Virus record (IMG/VR): IMGVR_UViG_3300009504_000030 | Span: 1-28,011 of that record | Source: a virus | DNA: 28,011 nt | Reading direction: 5' to 3' (one strand) | Part shown: piece by piece, positions 7,241 through 17,388 of the stretch | How the letters are laid out: each line of letters opens with the position of its first letter | How positions within the stretch are numbered: position 1 is the first letter of the stretch | Program-made: the position numbers and the translations under genes | The notes under the pieces: model-generated | What the model was told of the DNA's origin: nothing | Database searches by the model: none | What the model saw: only the letters and a program-made list of their open reading frames with translations

Positions 7241-10200
7241 CTAGGGTATTATGGCATACCTCCAGTTGTTAAGTCTGCTCCTGGCTGCTTGAGCTGGGAT
7301 GCCAAAGGATCTGTCCAGGGCTCCCAAGGCTTCCTCAATCTGTCTCCCTGCTGGGGAACCATAGGAAACTTTGGATACAGTGTATCTCTCCCAGAAGATA
7401 AGGAGTAGCTCAAACTCTGGGTTGTCCTTTCTCCAGTCATTCCTTAGCTTGGCTGGGGATGTTGGTATCTCATAGAACTCATCAAGTAGGTAGAGGAAGT
7501 CTAGGGCAAACTCCACTAGGGGTTCAAAGCCAACATCTGCAGTCACCATGTCCCTTGGAATGTTCTGGTTGCGGATGTAGGAGTCCACATCAGAAAGGAA
7601 GTTTCCCATCTCATAGATTTGGCCTACCTTACCTGGCTTGTCTGTGTAGACTACTCCAAGCTCTCCCTTTCTCTCGTTGAGGTAATTCACTGCCTCCACC
7701 ACCCTATCTAGCTCTGGAGGTGGGGTAGCAAAGACACCCTTGAGGATAGCATCCATAAGCTCAATCTCCAACACTTCTATCTCGGATGGAGTGTACTTAT
7801 CATCAAAGGCTGATCGGATAGCTTGGTAGGCTCTAAGATCGTAGTCAACCACCCCTTCTGGCAGGTGGCCTCTCATTGCCCCTGCTTCTAAGGACTCAAG
7901 CAAGTTGGTAGCAAAGGGGATGAATAGCTTGGGGGCTTCACTGAGGAAGAACTTGGTTACTGCTCTCACAGCCCTCCATCTCTCATCCTCCTCAGTGGTT
8001 GGATCAAGAGCTGTTGCCATAGCTTGAAAACCTCCACCAAGCTGGTTCACTGCTCCTATGATAAGACCACCCATCTCCCAGTACATGATGTCCCCTATCC
8101 AGTAGGATCGGTATGGTCTGCCATAGAGTTCACGGAGGTAGGAGGAGATTATCCCACCCATAGCTATCATGGCAATACTATCCTTGAAAGCAGCTAACCT
8201 TTGCCTTGGGGTGTATGTCTCTGCCCAGTCCTTACCAGACCACTTGAGGAAGTTGTTGTAGTGCCTAGTCCAGTAGCTTCGGGTGAAGGTGAGGAGATTG
8301 AACCATGTCCTCCCAGCAGCACCTTGCTCGATTGGTGCTCGGAAGGCTCTCTCATAGTTGAAGTGTGTTAGGTCTGCTACCTCCTTGCCTCGGTATAGGG
8401 CAGCAGCCTCATAGCCTGTGACTTGCTGGAGACCTTCAATGCCCATGTTGACATAGTTCTCCCCAATGGCAACGTACTGAAGGAAGAGGTCTTGCTGGGG
8501 CTTCTTTAGCACATCCATCCCTGCATCTCTGAGGAGTCTATTCACATCCCCATGCTTTCTGTAGGCTTGGATAGCCTCATGAGCCCTGACCATACCTGTA
8601 TTAAAGCTCCAATGCCTCGGAACATCATCAGATCTCCCATAGGGGGCTACCCTGTTGAGGAGACGGGTAAGGTTGTAGAGTGGCTTACCTATCATAAACC
8701 AATCCGCATAGAGAGGCTTAGTACCGTGAAAGAAGATACTCCGCTGGATACCAGTCATCTGACTTACAGTAGCCTTGTAGTAGAGGAGGGACTTTTGGTA
8801 CAGACCCTGATCTACTATCTTCCTAGCTCTTATTCCCTTGGGGAGCCATGACCTCTCTGGATGGAAGGCAAGGAACTGGGTGAAGTTTCTTAGAAGTACC
8901 CTTGCATTGGTGTGGAACAAAGCAGGGGATACGGTAGCATAGACCCGCTGGATGAACTTGTTGCCTCCTGCTTGAGACTCTGGGGGTGGGAAGTGCTGGA
9001 GCTCTTGGATGAACCTGGACATCTCATCATACATCTGGCCAGAGTCGGACATCTTGTCGGACACTTCCCCAAGATAGGTCTCAAAGGTATCCAATAGACC
9101 CTTGAGCTGCCACTGGGACTCTATCTGCCTGACATACTGCTCTATCCTCTCTGTGAGGGAATTGGACATATCAGGTATCTCCACACCAAACCTATGCTTT
9201 AGTCTGCCCTCTCCCCTTCTCTTGGAGCTATACTCTTGAGAGCTACGATTAAGTCCCTGCACTACTACCATCCAGGGTGTGTAGCCCTCTATCACTCCCC
9301 AGTCAAGGTTCATAATGTAGGCATCTCTGGATGCTGTCTCACCTCTCCTGGTCATGGTAACAGCCTTCTCCACTGTGGGTCTGTGGGACTCATCCAACAG
9401 CATCATCTTCATTATGGCATCCACATTGCCAGGATTGGCTTCATAGGCTTTGGAGAATGCAAGGACATTGATCTTGGGTCGGTAGGATTGGAAGATTTCC
9501 TCTACAACCTTAGCAAAGTTCTGCTCCAAGTGAATTAGATTCTGTGGTACTGCTACCTTGAACTTGGGATTCCTGGAAGCTATTAGCTGCTCTACTCTGG
9601 CAAGCATCTCTGGATTGTTGATGACTTGCTGGAAATCAGGGACTTTGGAGATTTTCTCCAGGATCAGACGGCTGGAATGCTCAATCTGGCCATGTACCTG
9701 CCTCATGAGATCATAGAGGGTGTAGAAGGGCTTGCCTGTTCTGGCCTCTAGGTTCATGAGGATGTATTTGGTGTCTAGGTGACCCTTAAACCACTTACGG
9801 AAGCCTGGGATGGTGGACATGTGCTCATAGGAGAGGCTCTTGTCATCAAGGAGGTTCACATCTATGGGGATTGTTACCTTGGCAGCAAGGTCAGGGTTCC
9901 TCTTGAGGTGGAGGGTTCGCTGGGCAAGGATGGCTTCTAAGGATGGTAGCTTGGCAAGGCCAGTGCTGGGGTCAGTGGGGAACTGCTCAGGGGAAGTGAT
10001 GGAAGTGGGTGGAGCATCGGAAGGTGGGGGAGCATTGCCTTGGTCTAGCTGGGCTTGCTTGATCTCTAGAGCAGCTTTCTCTTCCTGAAATATATTTAAG
10101 AATCTCTTCTGGTCTGCTTCATCATACTTCAGCTGTGCAATGGCAAGCTCAGTGTCCCTGATAGATTCTGGTGTAAGGAGTCTCCCTTTCTTTATGCTTT

Positions 10201-13200
10201 GCTCATGTCCCTCAATTATAGCCTGAATGAGCTTTATGTTATTCTCTCTCTGAGTAATGCTCTCATTCACTTTTATGATATTTCTAGCTAGATTATCCTG
10301 CTGGAGCATTCTGCCAAGATTGAAGTACTGGGCAAAGACCTTCTCAAAGGCTACAAGATCTGCTGTTTCCCTTCCTTCTGTCTGAAATCGTGTCCTTTGC
10401 TCGAAGTAAGCTGCAAAGGCTCTGGCATAGGATTCTTCCAGATTTCTGTATGTCTGCCATTGGGAATAAAGAAGATCAGCCATCCCACCAAGAGGTGTGG
10501 TAATAGGTCTCCCCAGTCTTTGAAGTTCTCTTATCTTCCTCTGCATCTTTGCAGCAAAGTCAGGGCTATAGGCTTTCCAAAACTCAAACCTTCCCTCATT
10601 GACGTCCATAGTAGAGATAGCATGGGCTACTTCATGGTAGAATGTATTATCAGTAAAGTCAGGACGAAGATACATAGTTCTGGTATCTTCTGCCCAACGA
10701 CCAAGGAACATTTCCCTTTGACCAGTTACAGGATCAATAGCACCTGGGGTAGGTAAATCAGCATCAATCTGTATTTCCCTTATATCGAACCTTACTGTCT
10801 CTTGAACTGTCTGGAGGAGGTGTGTAACTCTGTTCTTATCAGCTAATGACATCTCCCCATCTTGAGCATGGGTAAGTTTGATTTCTTCCAGGGGAGTGAC
10901 TGGAAGCCTTTGGGCAATGTCCCTTACTTGCTGTTGAAGAGCAAAGATTTCTTTCTGAATGGGAGTCATCTGTGCTTTCAAACGAATCATCTCTCCTGCT
11001 AACCTATCTAATGCTGAATCTCTTTCTTTCACTGAAGAATACTTCACTCTCCAGTTCTTTGATTTCCATTCCCAATCCCTCTGTTTATCATAGAGCTCTT
11101 TAGCAAGAGGCTCATACAGCTCATTAAGCTCCCTTTGCTTCTGCTGGAGAGCTTCCACTTGTTGCACCTGATCCCCCGACAGGGTACTGGTGTCTAGGGT
11201 CTGGAGGAACTCAGCCATTGACTTAGACTCATGGCTTTCCAAGGCCATCCTTATCTCCAATGGCAGCTGTTCCCAGGCCATCTCCGCATACTCCGTACCT
11301 ACGCCCTCCTTGCCTACAATACCAAGCTCCTCCAGGTATATCTTCTTGGCATCGGGGGGTCTGGTATCCCAGACTCTCATAGTCATTTGCCCCGACATGA
11401 GGGCTAGGTTATCAAGGTAGGCAAGGTGCTTTACCAAGGTCTCCTTCTCAGCACTTAGACCTTCCCTATCAGCCCTTAGCTGAGCTTCCAAAGCCCTTGC
11501 CTGCTCAAGACTAGCTGTCCTTCTCTCAATCTTGGCTGGGTCAATAGTTCTAGCCAGTACACGTTCATGGTGACTGATGGCCTTCTCTTGGAGTGTTATC
11601 TGCTCACTGAGAGCTTGCTCCTTGGTGAAAAGTTGGCTAAACTGACTCTCTACCTCATGGATGGACTGGATAAGTTCCCCACTCTGTGCTGCCTGACGGA
11701 AGACAGGCTCTAGCTGTCGGTAGGTCTTGGTCTTAGCCTTAGCCCCTTCTGTGGTCTCTATGAGCTCTAGGGCTGACATGACATTTGCCATCTCATTAGT
11801 CATACCAACACTCTCCAGCTGGGCAACTCTAGCCATGTGGGTGTCATACAAACCAGCCTCTACGAAGTTCTGGTGGAGGTAGTGGGTATGGGAAAATCCA
11901 CCATAACCAGATGGGATAAGGAAACTAAAGAAGGTTCGGTAAGCTACCTCATCAAGTCCCTCAGTTACTGAATCTATAACACCCTCATGATGGAGGACTG
12001 CATTACCAGTAGCTTGTACTGCTACTTCCACAAGCACCTCTGTAAGTTGGGTAACTGTAAAGGACTGCATCCCTCTCCTGAGTAATTCCCTCCTAGTCCC
12101 CCTAACAAGCTCCTTGATAACACCACCCATGAGCTCCTTATACACTTTGGGGGCAATAGCTCTAAGCATGACACTAGCTCCAGCCACCTCAAGGGCTCCA
12201 AGTGCGGGGACAAGTACTGCTGTCCACTTAGCTATTTCTGTCTCATCTATCCCCTCTTCCCGAAGCATCTCGATTACACGGGAAGTTTCTGCTGATCCAA
12301 TTACATAGGCAGATACCAACTTACCCAAAGCTGGGTTCTTAGTTAAGGCTGATACACCAATCATAGTTCCCATTGTCAGAGCCATGCTGGACACTGACTC
12401 GGTAAGAAGATGAGCCATATAGTCTGTGTCCTTTAGTATGCCCTCTAACCCCACCTCAGCTTTCTTATCCATAAAAGCTACTTGCTCATACTCTGGCATG
12501 ACAGGGAGCTTGTTCTCTTCTCTCCAATCCTTAGTTGCATCATGGACTTTGATGGAGAGCCCAGTTCCCCATATTACAATCTCCTCAGTCCTATCATCCT
12601 GCCATCTGTGGAATCTAGCTTCTGGAGAGTTCTGGTAGACTTCCTCTATGTTCTCCACCTGCTTATCAAACTCTTCACGAGTAACACCCAACTTCTCCAC
12701 TAGGGGGTCAATGTAAGCACCATCAAGGTAAGAACTAGGCTTGCCTAGACTAGCTATACCTTCAGATATTACTGCAAACATACCAGAAAGGAACATTGGG
12801 GTAGTTACACCAATACCTAGAGCCATATCTACAGTACGATTGATGATGTTGTTGAATGTACTCCTTACCACATGTATGTCTTCTTGGTCTTCCACAGAAG
12901 AATAGGGCTGACCAGTAGCAAAGTTCCAAGGAACAAACTCTCCCCTTTCCTCATCATAGACACCAAGGAGTTCATCATCAAGCCATACTGTAGCAGGAGT
13001 ATCGCCCAAGCCAGGGTAAAGTCTAGCTTGTACTGGCTCCCCATTCTCATCAAGGAGTGGAGTCCCATCCTCACTTATGAGGGTCTTTGGTACACCATCA
13101 TTGTAGAGCTTGATAAGGGAGAACATCTCTAGGGAGGTCTCTGGATTCTCCCTATCAAAGTTCACATTGTAATTACGTAAGAGCTCCTCCAGGTTCTTGT

Positions 13201-13894
13201 ACCACTCTTCCCCCATCTGGTCTTCAGGGATAGCTAAATGCTCACTGGGGGGGAAAGCATACATAAGGGCTTGGCGTATCTCCTCCGTATTCTGGGAGAA
13301 GGCTATGGAAGATAGGACATGCTCTGGACTGAGCTCCTTATCCTTCCAATAGTCCCTATAACTTGCTTCCGTTCCTGGGGCTATAATGTTCCAAAAGTCC
13401 CCAGACTTTATATCCTCTGGATCAGACTTAGCCAGTATTACCCCAAAGTTCATGAGATAGTCCTTCATCTCATCGGGGAATCTCCTAGCATCGGGAAAGA
13501 GCTGGTAGAACTTGGTAGCATCCTCGATGAAGTTGCCCCCGATAGCCAAAGCCATCATCTCATCCATGATCTGGGGAGATCTCTCCTGTGCATAGCGGAG
13601 TTTGTCTAGAGCCTTGATCTCCTCCTCTATCCGATAACGCTCCTCCCTTGCTGTACTGGGAAGCATGTGGGGGATAAGCCTATCAAGACCAGGAAGATGC
13701 TGTCTGGGTGGATCAAGCATCTTTCTCCCCAGCTTCTCCAGCCAGGGCTTTGACTCCCATACTGGATCATGGAAGTGGGAGTAGTAGAGCTCCTTGAGCT
13801 TATCAGATTGATCCTGGAGGGAAGCTAGTCTCTCCGCATCAGTGGGAGTGTATAGCTCTGGGAACTCTGGTAAGGTCAATTTCTTCTCTTCCAT
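7241..13894 (-). CDS. Giant internal virion protein with zincin motif
   Basis: A 2217-residue protein, 24% of the window, between portal and scaffold; ATG 13894 shares its A with the portal stop. Visible parts in order: residues ~350-378 hydrophobic (VTTPMFLSGMFAVISEGIASLG); ~491-532 and ~553-598 further hydrophobic or amphipathic helices; ~741-835 and ~910-996 long coiled coils; HEVAH at 1087-1091 within TFYHEVAHAI, the HExxH signature of zinc metallopeptidases; ~1285-1310 a Pro/Ser/Thr-rich linker; ~1900-1955 two more hydrophobic helices. Very large multi-domain proteins at this position are usually packaged in the head and ejected with the DNA (internal core or polyvalent proteins). The zincin could process virion or host proteins after entry. 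Role is inferred; the motif and architecture are seen. Confidence 0.75.
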   Translation of the reverse strand: MEEKKLTLPEFPELYTPTDAERLASLQDQSDKLKELYYSHFHDPVWESKPWLEKLGRKMLDPPRQHLPGLDRLIPHMLPSTAREERYRIEEEIKALDKLRYAQERSPQIMDEMMALAIGGNFIEDATKFYQLFPDARRFPDEMKDYLMNFGVILAKSDPEDIKSGDFWNIIAPGTEASYRDYWKDKELSPEHVLSSIAFSQNTEEIRQALMYAFPPSEHLAIPEDQMGEEWYKNLEELLRNYNVNFDRENPETSLEMFSLIKLYNDGVPKTLISEDGTPLLDENGEPVQARLYPGLGDTPATVWLDDELLGVYDEERGEFVPWNFATGQPYSSVEDQEDIHVVRSTFNNIINRTVDMALGIGVTTPMFLSGMFAVISEGIASLGKPSSYLDGAYIDPLVEKLGVTREEFDKQVENIEEVYQNSPEARFHRWQDDRTEEIVIWGTGLSIKVHDATKDWREENKLPVMPEYEQVAFMDKKAEVGLEGILKDTDYMAHLLTESVSSMALTMGTMIGVSALTKNPALGKLVSAYVIGSAETSRVIEMLREEGIDETEIAKWTAVLVPALGALEVAGASVMLRAIAPKVYKELMGGVIKELVRGTRRELLRRGMQSFTVTQLTEVLVEVAVQATGNAVLHHEGVIDSVTEGLDEVAYRTFFSFLIPSGYGGFSHTHYLHQNFVEAGLYDTHMARVAQLESVGMTNEMANVMSALELIETTEGAKAKTKTYRQLEPVFRQAAQSGELIQSIHEVESQFSQLFTKEQALSEQITLQEKAISHHERVLARTIDPAKIERRTASLEQARALEAQLRADREGLSAEKETLVKHLAYLDNLALMSGQMTMRVWDTRPPDAKKIYLEELGIVGKEGVGTEYAEMAWEQLPLEIRMALESHESKSMAEFLQTLDTSTLSGDQVQQVEALQQKQRELNELYEPLAKELYDKQRDWEWKSKNWRVKYSSVKERDSALDRLAGEMIRLKAQMTPIQKEIFALQQQVRDIAQRLPVTPLEEIKLTHAQDGEMSLADKNRVTHLLQTVQETVRFDIREIQIDADLPTPGAIDPVTGQREMFLGRWAEDTRTMYLRPDFTDNTFYHEVAHAISTMDVNEGRFEFWKAYSPDFAAKMQRKIRELQRLGRPITTPLGGMADLLYSQWQTYRNLEESYARAFAAYFEQRTRFQTEGRETADLVAFEKVFAQYFNLGRMLQQDNLARNIIKVNESITQRENNIKLIQAIIEGHEQSIKKGRLLTPESIRDTELAIAQLKYDEADQKRFLNIFQEEKAALEIKQAQLDQGNAPPPSDAPPTSITSPEQFPTDPSTGLAKLPSLEAILAQRTLHLKRNPDLAAKVTIPIDVNLLDDKSLSYEHMSTIPGFRKWFKGHLDTKYILMNLEARTGKPFYTLYDLMRQVHGQIEHSSRLILEKISKVPDFQQVINNPEMLARVEQLIASRNPKFKVAVPQNLIHLEQNFAKVVEEIFQSYRPKINVLAFSKAYEANPGNVDAIMKMMLLDESHRPTVEKAVTMTRRGETASRDAYIMNLDWGVIEGYTPWMVVVQGLNRSSQEYSSKRRGEGRLKHRFGVEIPDMSNSLTERIEQYVRQIESQWQLKGLLDTFETYLGEVSDKMSDSGQMYDEMSRFIQELQHFPPPESQAGGNKFIQRVYATVSPALFHTNARVLLRNFTQFLAFHPERSWLPKGIRARKIVDQGLYQKSLLYYKATVSQMTGIQRSIFFHGTKPLYADWFMIGKPLYNLTRLLNRVAPYGRSDDVPRHWSFNTGMVRAHEAIQAYRKHGDVNRLLRDAGMDVLKKPQQDLFLQYVAIGENYVNMGIEGLQQVTGYEAAALYRGKEVADLTHFNYERAFRAPIEQGAAGRTWFNLLTFTRSYWTRHYNNFLKWSGKDWAETYTPRQRLAAFKDSIAMIAMGGIISSYLRELYGRPYRSYWIGDIMYWEMGGLIIGAVNQLGGGFQAMATALDPTTEEDERWRAVRAVTKFFLSEAPKLFIPFATNLLESLEAGAMRGHLPEGVVDYDLRAYQAIRSAFDDKYTPSEIEVLEIELMDAILKGVFATPPPELDRVVEAVNYLNERKGELGVVYTDKPGKVGQIYEMGNFLSDVDSYIRNQNIPRDMVTADVGFEPLVEFALDFLYLLDEFYEIPTSPAKLRNDWRKDNPEFELLLIFWERYTVSKVSYGSPAGRQIEEALGALDRSFGIPAQAARSRLNNWRYAIIP

Positions 13895-15621
13895 TATTTC
13901 ACTGCTCCTCTACCAATCATCTCACGGAGCTCAGCTGGGGCAAAGCCTCTACCTTCTGGGGGCAGCTGGTCTGATCTTATCCGTGGCTTTTCGGCTGGTG
14001 CTCCTGCTTTTCGCTGTGCTTGCACCTTACCCATCTCTGGAGCTGTGGCTTGACCTGGCTCTGGTGCTCCTAACTGTGCTTCCATAGCAGCAGCTGCCTT
14101 ACGGAAGGTAGCAGCCTGTCGGAGGTCTCCCCTGGACTCAAGGTAGTCTGCATGGGAGGAAGCTGCACTTATCATCTCCACCATCTGGAAGACTGGGTGC
14201 TCTAGCATCTTGTCCAGGCTCCTCCGCCTTCTGATTAGCTGGGGGTCATTCATCTGGAGGACTTCGGTGTTTATGGTATCCCTATCCAAGTGCTCCTTTA
14301 GCTGGTTAGCTATGGTAGCCTTCTCCAACCAGTCCTTGGGGGTGGCTACACGGGAACTTACCTTCACCATCACATCTTCGGGTATCTCAGTTGGCTTTAG
14401 CTTCTCAGCAAACTCTCCCCTAACCTCAAAGGTTCTCTTGGATGTCTTGAGGTGGGACAGCCAGAACTCATCCCCAACCTCATAGATGAGATGCTTGGCA
14501 TCCATGTAGGGATAGAGGATTTGGTTAGCCGATGCATCTGCCATCCTGTCTAGGGCATAGCCAGCCTGACCTTCAAGCATTCCCCATACGGCATCATTAA
14601 AGCTACCCTTCTGGATTTCCCTCCTCATCTCCATGAGGTGAGCCTGGAGCTCTATTGGCATGGCTGCTGGAGGTACACGGACAATGCCCTGGTCTCCAGG
14701 ACTGTAGTGGAAGAAGGCTCCTCGCTCCCTTAGCTCTTCTGGACTTGCTTGGGGAGTGGAACTGAACTCTTGGGTTATTGGCTGAGCAGTGTCCCTGATG
14801 ATCTGGCTTGCCATAGTCTTCACCTTGTTGAAGATCACATAGACTTCCTTGTTGGTTTCAAAGATGCTCCTGCCCATGAGCTTCTTCCAGTCTAGCTTGC
14901 CTGGGGAGAGGCTACCCTTGTCTGGGAACCCTGCTACTGCACCTACAGCCAAAGTTACTTCTGGCCTTTCCACCCAGCCTGTAACTGGCCTATCATCAAT
15001 GAGGATCACATTGTGGTAGACACCATTCTCCAGCTTCCAATAGTCATCGAGGTTGACTGTGCCAGACGGTGATCTTGGCTCATATATCCACCCATTAGCC
15101 TGGGCTTTGATCAGGGCTTCCTGCTCCTGTATCTTGTAACTGTGGAGGCAAGTCACCAGCTTCCCATTGGCATATTGGGGGTACACATTGTATGGGTTCC
15201 AGATGTGGGCATTGAGGAGTCCTGTGTCCTTGTCAAACAGGTAGGCTGTGGAGTACCACCCAAGGACAAGGAGGAAGAACCCCATCTCATCCTTGAAGGA
15301 CATACTCCCACCAAGCTGTCTCTCCTTGTCTATCTTGTCCCAGACATAATTGCAGGCTCTGCTTACCTTAGCCCTCCGATCAAACTCCAACGTGGACTCC
15401 CCATCAATGGGGATGGAATGGGATAGCTCCCCTCTGGTTAGGAGGAAGTGAGCCATATCATAGAAGGTCTGGGGTTCATTACTGGCATAGGACTCCAAGC
15501 CTCTAGAAGCTAACACATCAAGCAATATCAGTATCTCATACCAGTCCTTGAAGCGTTGGTTTCTTGACTGCCAGTAGGTCTTTAGCTGGGAAATGTCTTG
15601 CCTTATAGCTTGCTCATTCAT
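13894..15621 (-). CDS. Portal protein
   Basis: A 575-residue protein, ATG at 15621 after AAGGAGTAAGT, placed between TerL and the head genes. Length and style fit portal proteins: N-terminal helices (QLKTYWQSRNQRFKDWYEIL), a beta wing (FLLVLGWYSTAYLFDKDTGLLNAHIWNPYNVYPQY), the long stem and clip helices around residues 270-400 (SIFETNKEVYVIFNKVKTMASQIIRD, later FNDAVWGMLEGQAGYALDRMADASANQIL), and a Gln/Ala/Pro-rich basic C-terminus. Portals form the dodecameric ring through which TerL pumps DNA. Identification rests on order and overall pattern; no single diagnostic motif exists for the family. The stop overlaps the next start (TAATG). Confidence 0.85.
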   Translation of the reverse strand: MNEQAIRQDISQLKTYWQSRNQRFKDWYEILILLDVLASRGLESYASNEPQTFYDMAHFLLTRGELSHSIPIDGESTLEFDRRAKVSRACNYVWDKIDKERQLGGSMSFKDEMGFFLLVLGWYSTAYLFDKDTGLLNAHIWNPYNVYPQYANGKLVTCLHSYKIQEQEALIKAQANGWIYEPRSPSGTVNLDDYWKLENGVYHNVILIDDRPVTGWVERPEVTLAVGAVAGFPDKGSLSPGKLDWKKLMGRSIFETNKEVYVIFNKVKTMASQIIRDTAQPITQEFSSTPQASPEELRERGAFFHYSPGDQGIVRVPPAAMPIELQAHLMEMRREIQKGSFNDAVWGMLEGQAGYALDRMADASANQILYPYMDAKHLIYEVGDEFWLSHLKTSKRTFEVRGEFAEKLKPTEIPEDVMVKVSSRVATPKDWLEKATIANQLKEHLDRDTINTEVLQMNDPQLIRRRRSLDKMLEHPVFQMVEMISAASSHADYLESRGDLRQAATFRKAAAAMEAQLGAPEPGQATAPEMGKVQAQRKAGAPAEKPRIRSDQLPPEGRGFAPAELREMIGRGAVK

Positions 15622-15634
15622 ACTTACTCCTTCA

Positions 15635-17152
15635 CTACCAGTTCCAGGTATTGTAGCTTCCCATATAGCCCCTAGCTACACCTGAAGTTTTCCTCGTAGT
15701 TACCGCTATCATAAAGGCTATGGACAGGTCATCATATGTCTGTGCCTGCTCCCTGTACTTGGTCTTTAACCTTATGTACTGGTAGCTCCTTAGCTGCCTT
15801 ACCAAGTTAGCATCCCAGACCTTGATAGTACCCAAGTTCTCCCTGGTTACTGTCATCAGTAGGCTTCTGGTCTGGTCATTACTCCACCAACCTCTCTGGG
15901 TAGTGATCTTCCCCGTAGTAAAGTCCTGCTGATGGGTAATGTTACCATAATCCTTCAGCTGCTCTAGTACTGCATACCCAGTAAAGTTTCTCTCTATTGC
16001 TATCTCTGCTACACAGCCCTTACCATCATTATACCAGTTTCCCATCTTCTTTAATACCTCAGCAAACTGGTGGGGTTCTAGTCTGGCTTGGAATGTGGCA
16101 CATACCCGCCACTGGTCATCTAGCACTACTGCTGCACTGTAGCTGCCCTCGGGAGCTCCAGAGGATGAATCTGCCCCGATGATGTATCTGACTCCCTTCT
16201 GTGGTGCTATCCAGTAAGTCCACCCATCCTTATGCTTCGTGCCTTCACAGCACCCATTGGCTAGTTCAGAGAGAAGCTCTTGGTCAAATACCGAATCCCC
16301 AATCACCAGCCAACAGTCCACCTCATTCTCTGGGTACTGGGAGAAGAACAGGGCTCCCTTCTCCCCCATCTTCCATCTCCTCCACCTTATCTGGTCTTCG
16401 GTGAGGTGGTGGGTGGTCACAAGGAACTGTTCATCATCAGTGAAGACCAACTCACCCCTATCTGGTGGTAGGCTAAGTTCATTATGCCTTGGTATCTGAT
16501 AGCCCTCATCCCACCACCAAGGGAAGAAGAAGGCTTTGTAGGGACTCTTGCCCTCCCTTGCTTGTGTCCACTTCTTGTAGAAGATATTGTCCTCACCTTG
16601 AGCAGTACACTCTATGGTTAGCTCCCCATTCATGGGTACTGCATCTTCCACACCATTAAGGATTCTCTCAGCATCGGAGGCTTCATACAAGGCTAACTCG
16701 GACAGCAAAGCATTCTTGATAGTGTCCCCATGTCCGAAGGCTCTAGCTCCAGCTGTCCCTATGTAGATGCTACTATGCATCTCTGGGAAAGTCTTCTCTG
16801 TACGGCTGGTTGCATCTTGAGCTGGCTTAGGCTCCTCCATAGTATCATAGAAGAACTGAACCCTATCCAGTAGTCTCTGAGTTGATCTCCCCTCATGGGA
16901 CACCACCGCACACTGAGTATGGGGAATTAGGAGGCAATCAACCAGCTGGTTAGCTAGGATGCTGGAGGAACATCCCCCTTGGCGGTATTTAAGGATTATG
17001 TTCCTGCTCCCCTTGTGGGTATGGAAGTACCTCTGGAGCTTATTGAACCTGAAGGGAACCACTATGCCACGCTTGTTGTCTATCTTGAGGAGATTGCCTA
17101 TAAGGTCTACCTTGGCCTCCTTGGACAGGTATGGGGCTGTGGCTACTGCCAT
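15635..17152 (-). CDS. terL: Terminase large subunit
   Basis: A 505-residue packaging motor ATPase/nuclease. The ATPase part shows a Walker A-like loop at residues 57-64 (RQGGCSSS, where terminases have RQ-x-G-x-ST), and a Walker B-like strand ending in Ser151-Glu152 (NALLSELALY), with Glu152 as the likely catalytic carboxylate. The RNase H-like nuclease part shows Asp328 (YIIGADSSSG), Glu387 (AEIAIERNFTG) and Asp474-Asp475 (YDDLSIAF), the usual three acidic positions. ATG 17152 follows TGGAGGGAGTT and overlaps the stop of the 74-residue gene. It cuts concatemeric DNA and drives it through the portal. Confidence 0.93.
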   Translation of the reverse strand: MAVATAPYLSKEAKVDLIGNLLKIDNKRGIVVPFRFNKLQRYFHTHKGSRNIILKYRQGGCSSSILANQLVDCLLIPHTQCAVVSHEGRSTQRLLDRVQFFYDTMEEPKPAQDATSRTEKTFPEMHSSIYIGTAGARAFGHGDTIKNALLSELALYEASDAERILNGVEDAVPMNGELTIECTAQGEDNIFYKKWTQAREGKSPYKAFFFPWWWDEGYQIPRHNELSLPPDRGELVFTDDEQFLVTTHHLTEDQIRWRRWKMGEKGALFFSQYPENEVDCWLVIGDSVFDQELLSELANGCCEGTKHKDGWTYWIAPQKGVRYIIGADSSSGAPEGSYSAAVVLDDQWRVCATFQARLEPHQFAEVLKKMGNWYNDGKGCVAEIAIERNFTGYAVLEQLKDYGNITHQQDFTTGKITTQRGWWSNDQTRSLLMTVTRENLGTIKVWDANLVRQLRSYQYIRLKTKYREQAQTYDDLSIAFMIAVTTRKTSGVARGYMGSYNTWNW

Positions 17153-17367
17153 AACTCCCTCCAGGAAGTGATAGTAGACTTAGCTATGGTTATGGTACAA
17201 GCCTTCCCCTCTTCCCCAAGGGTGGAAGATAGTTCTACCTCCGTATCTGTCTCCCTAACCTTGAAACCTACCGTAATGCAAGAGCATAGGGGGTTGGGGG
17301 AATCCTTATGCTCCCATAGGGCGGAGATGTGGGAGTCCTTCCATTCTACCAGGATTACCTTCGCCAC
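17143..17367 (-). CDS. Conserved small phage protein between TerS and TerL
   Basis: A 74-residue protein starting at GTG 17367; an in-frame stop upstream prevents a longer start, and the Shine-Dalgarno site is weak (GGGG). The pattern VILVEWKDSHIS...W near the N-terminus, CITVGFKVRETDTEVELSST in the middle and ITIAKSTITSWRELWQ at the end matches a widespread type of uncharacterised phage protein ('v.WvDs......W.......c.SvG.lv..t...v.la.s......i.ip...I..i..L'). These are often small beta-rich proteins near terminase genes. Its last codons overlap the TerL start, so expression is coupled. Function unknown. Confidence 0.7.
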   Translation of the reverse strand: MAKVILVEWKDSHISALWEHKDSPNPLCSCITVGFKVRETDTEVELSSTLGEEGKACTITIAKSTITSWRELWQ

Positions 17368-17388
17368 TTTAGCCCCATCTTAGCCAAC

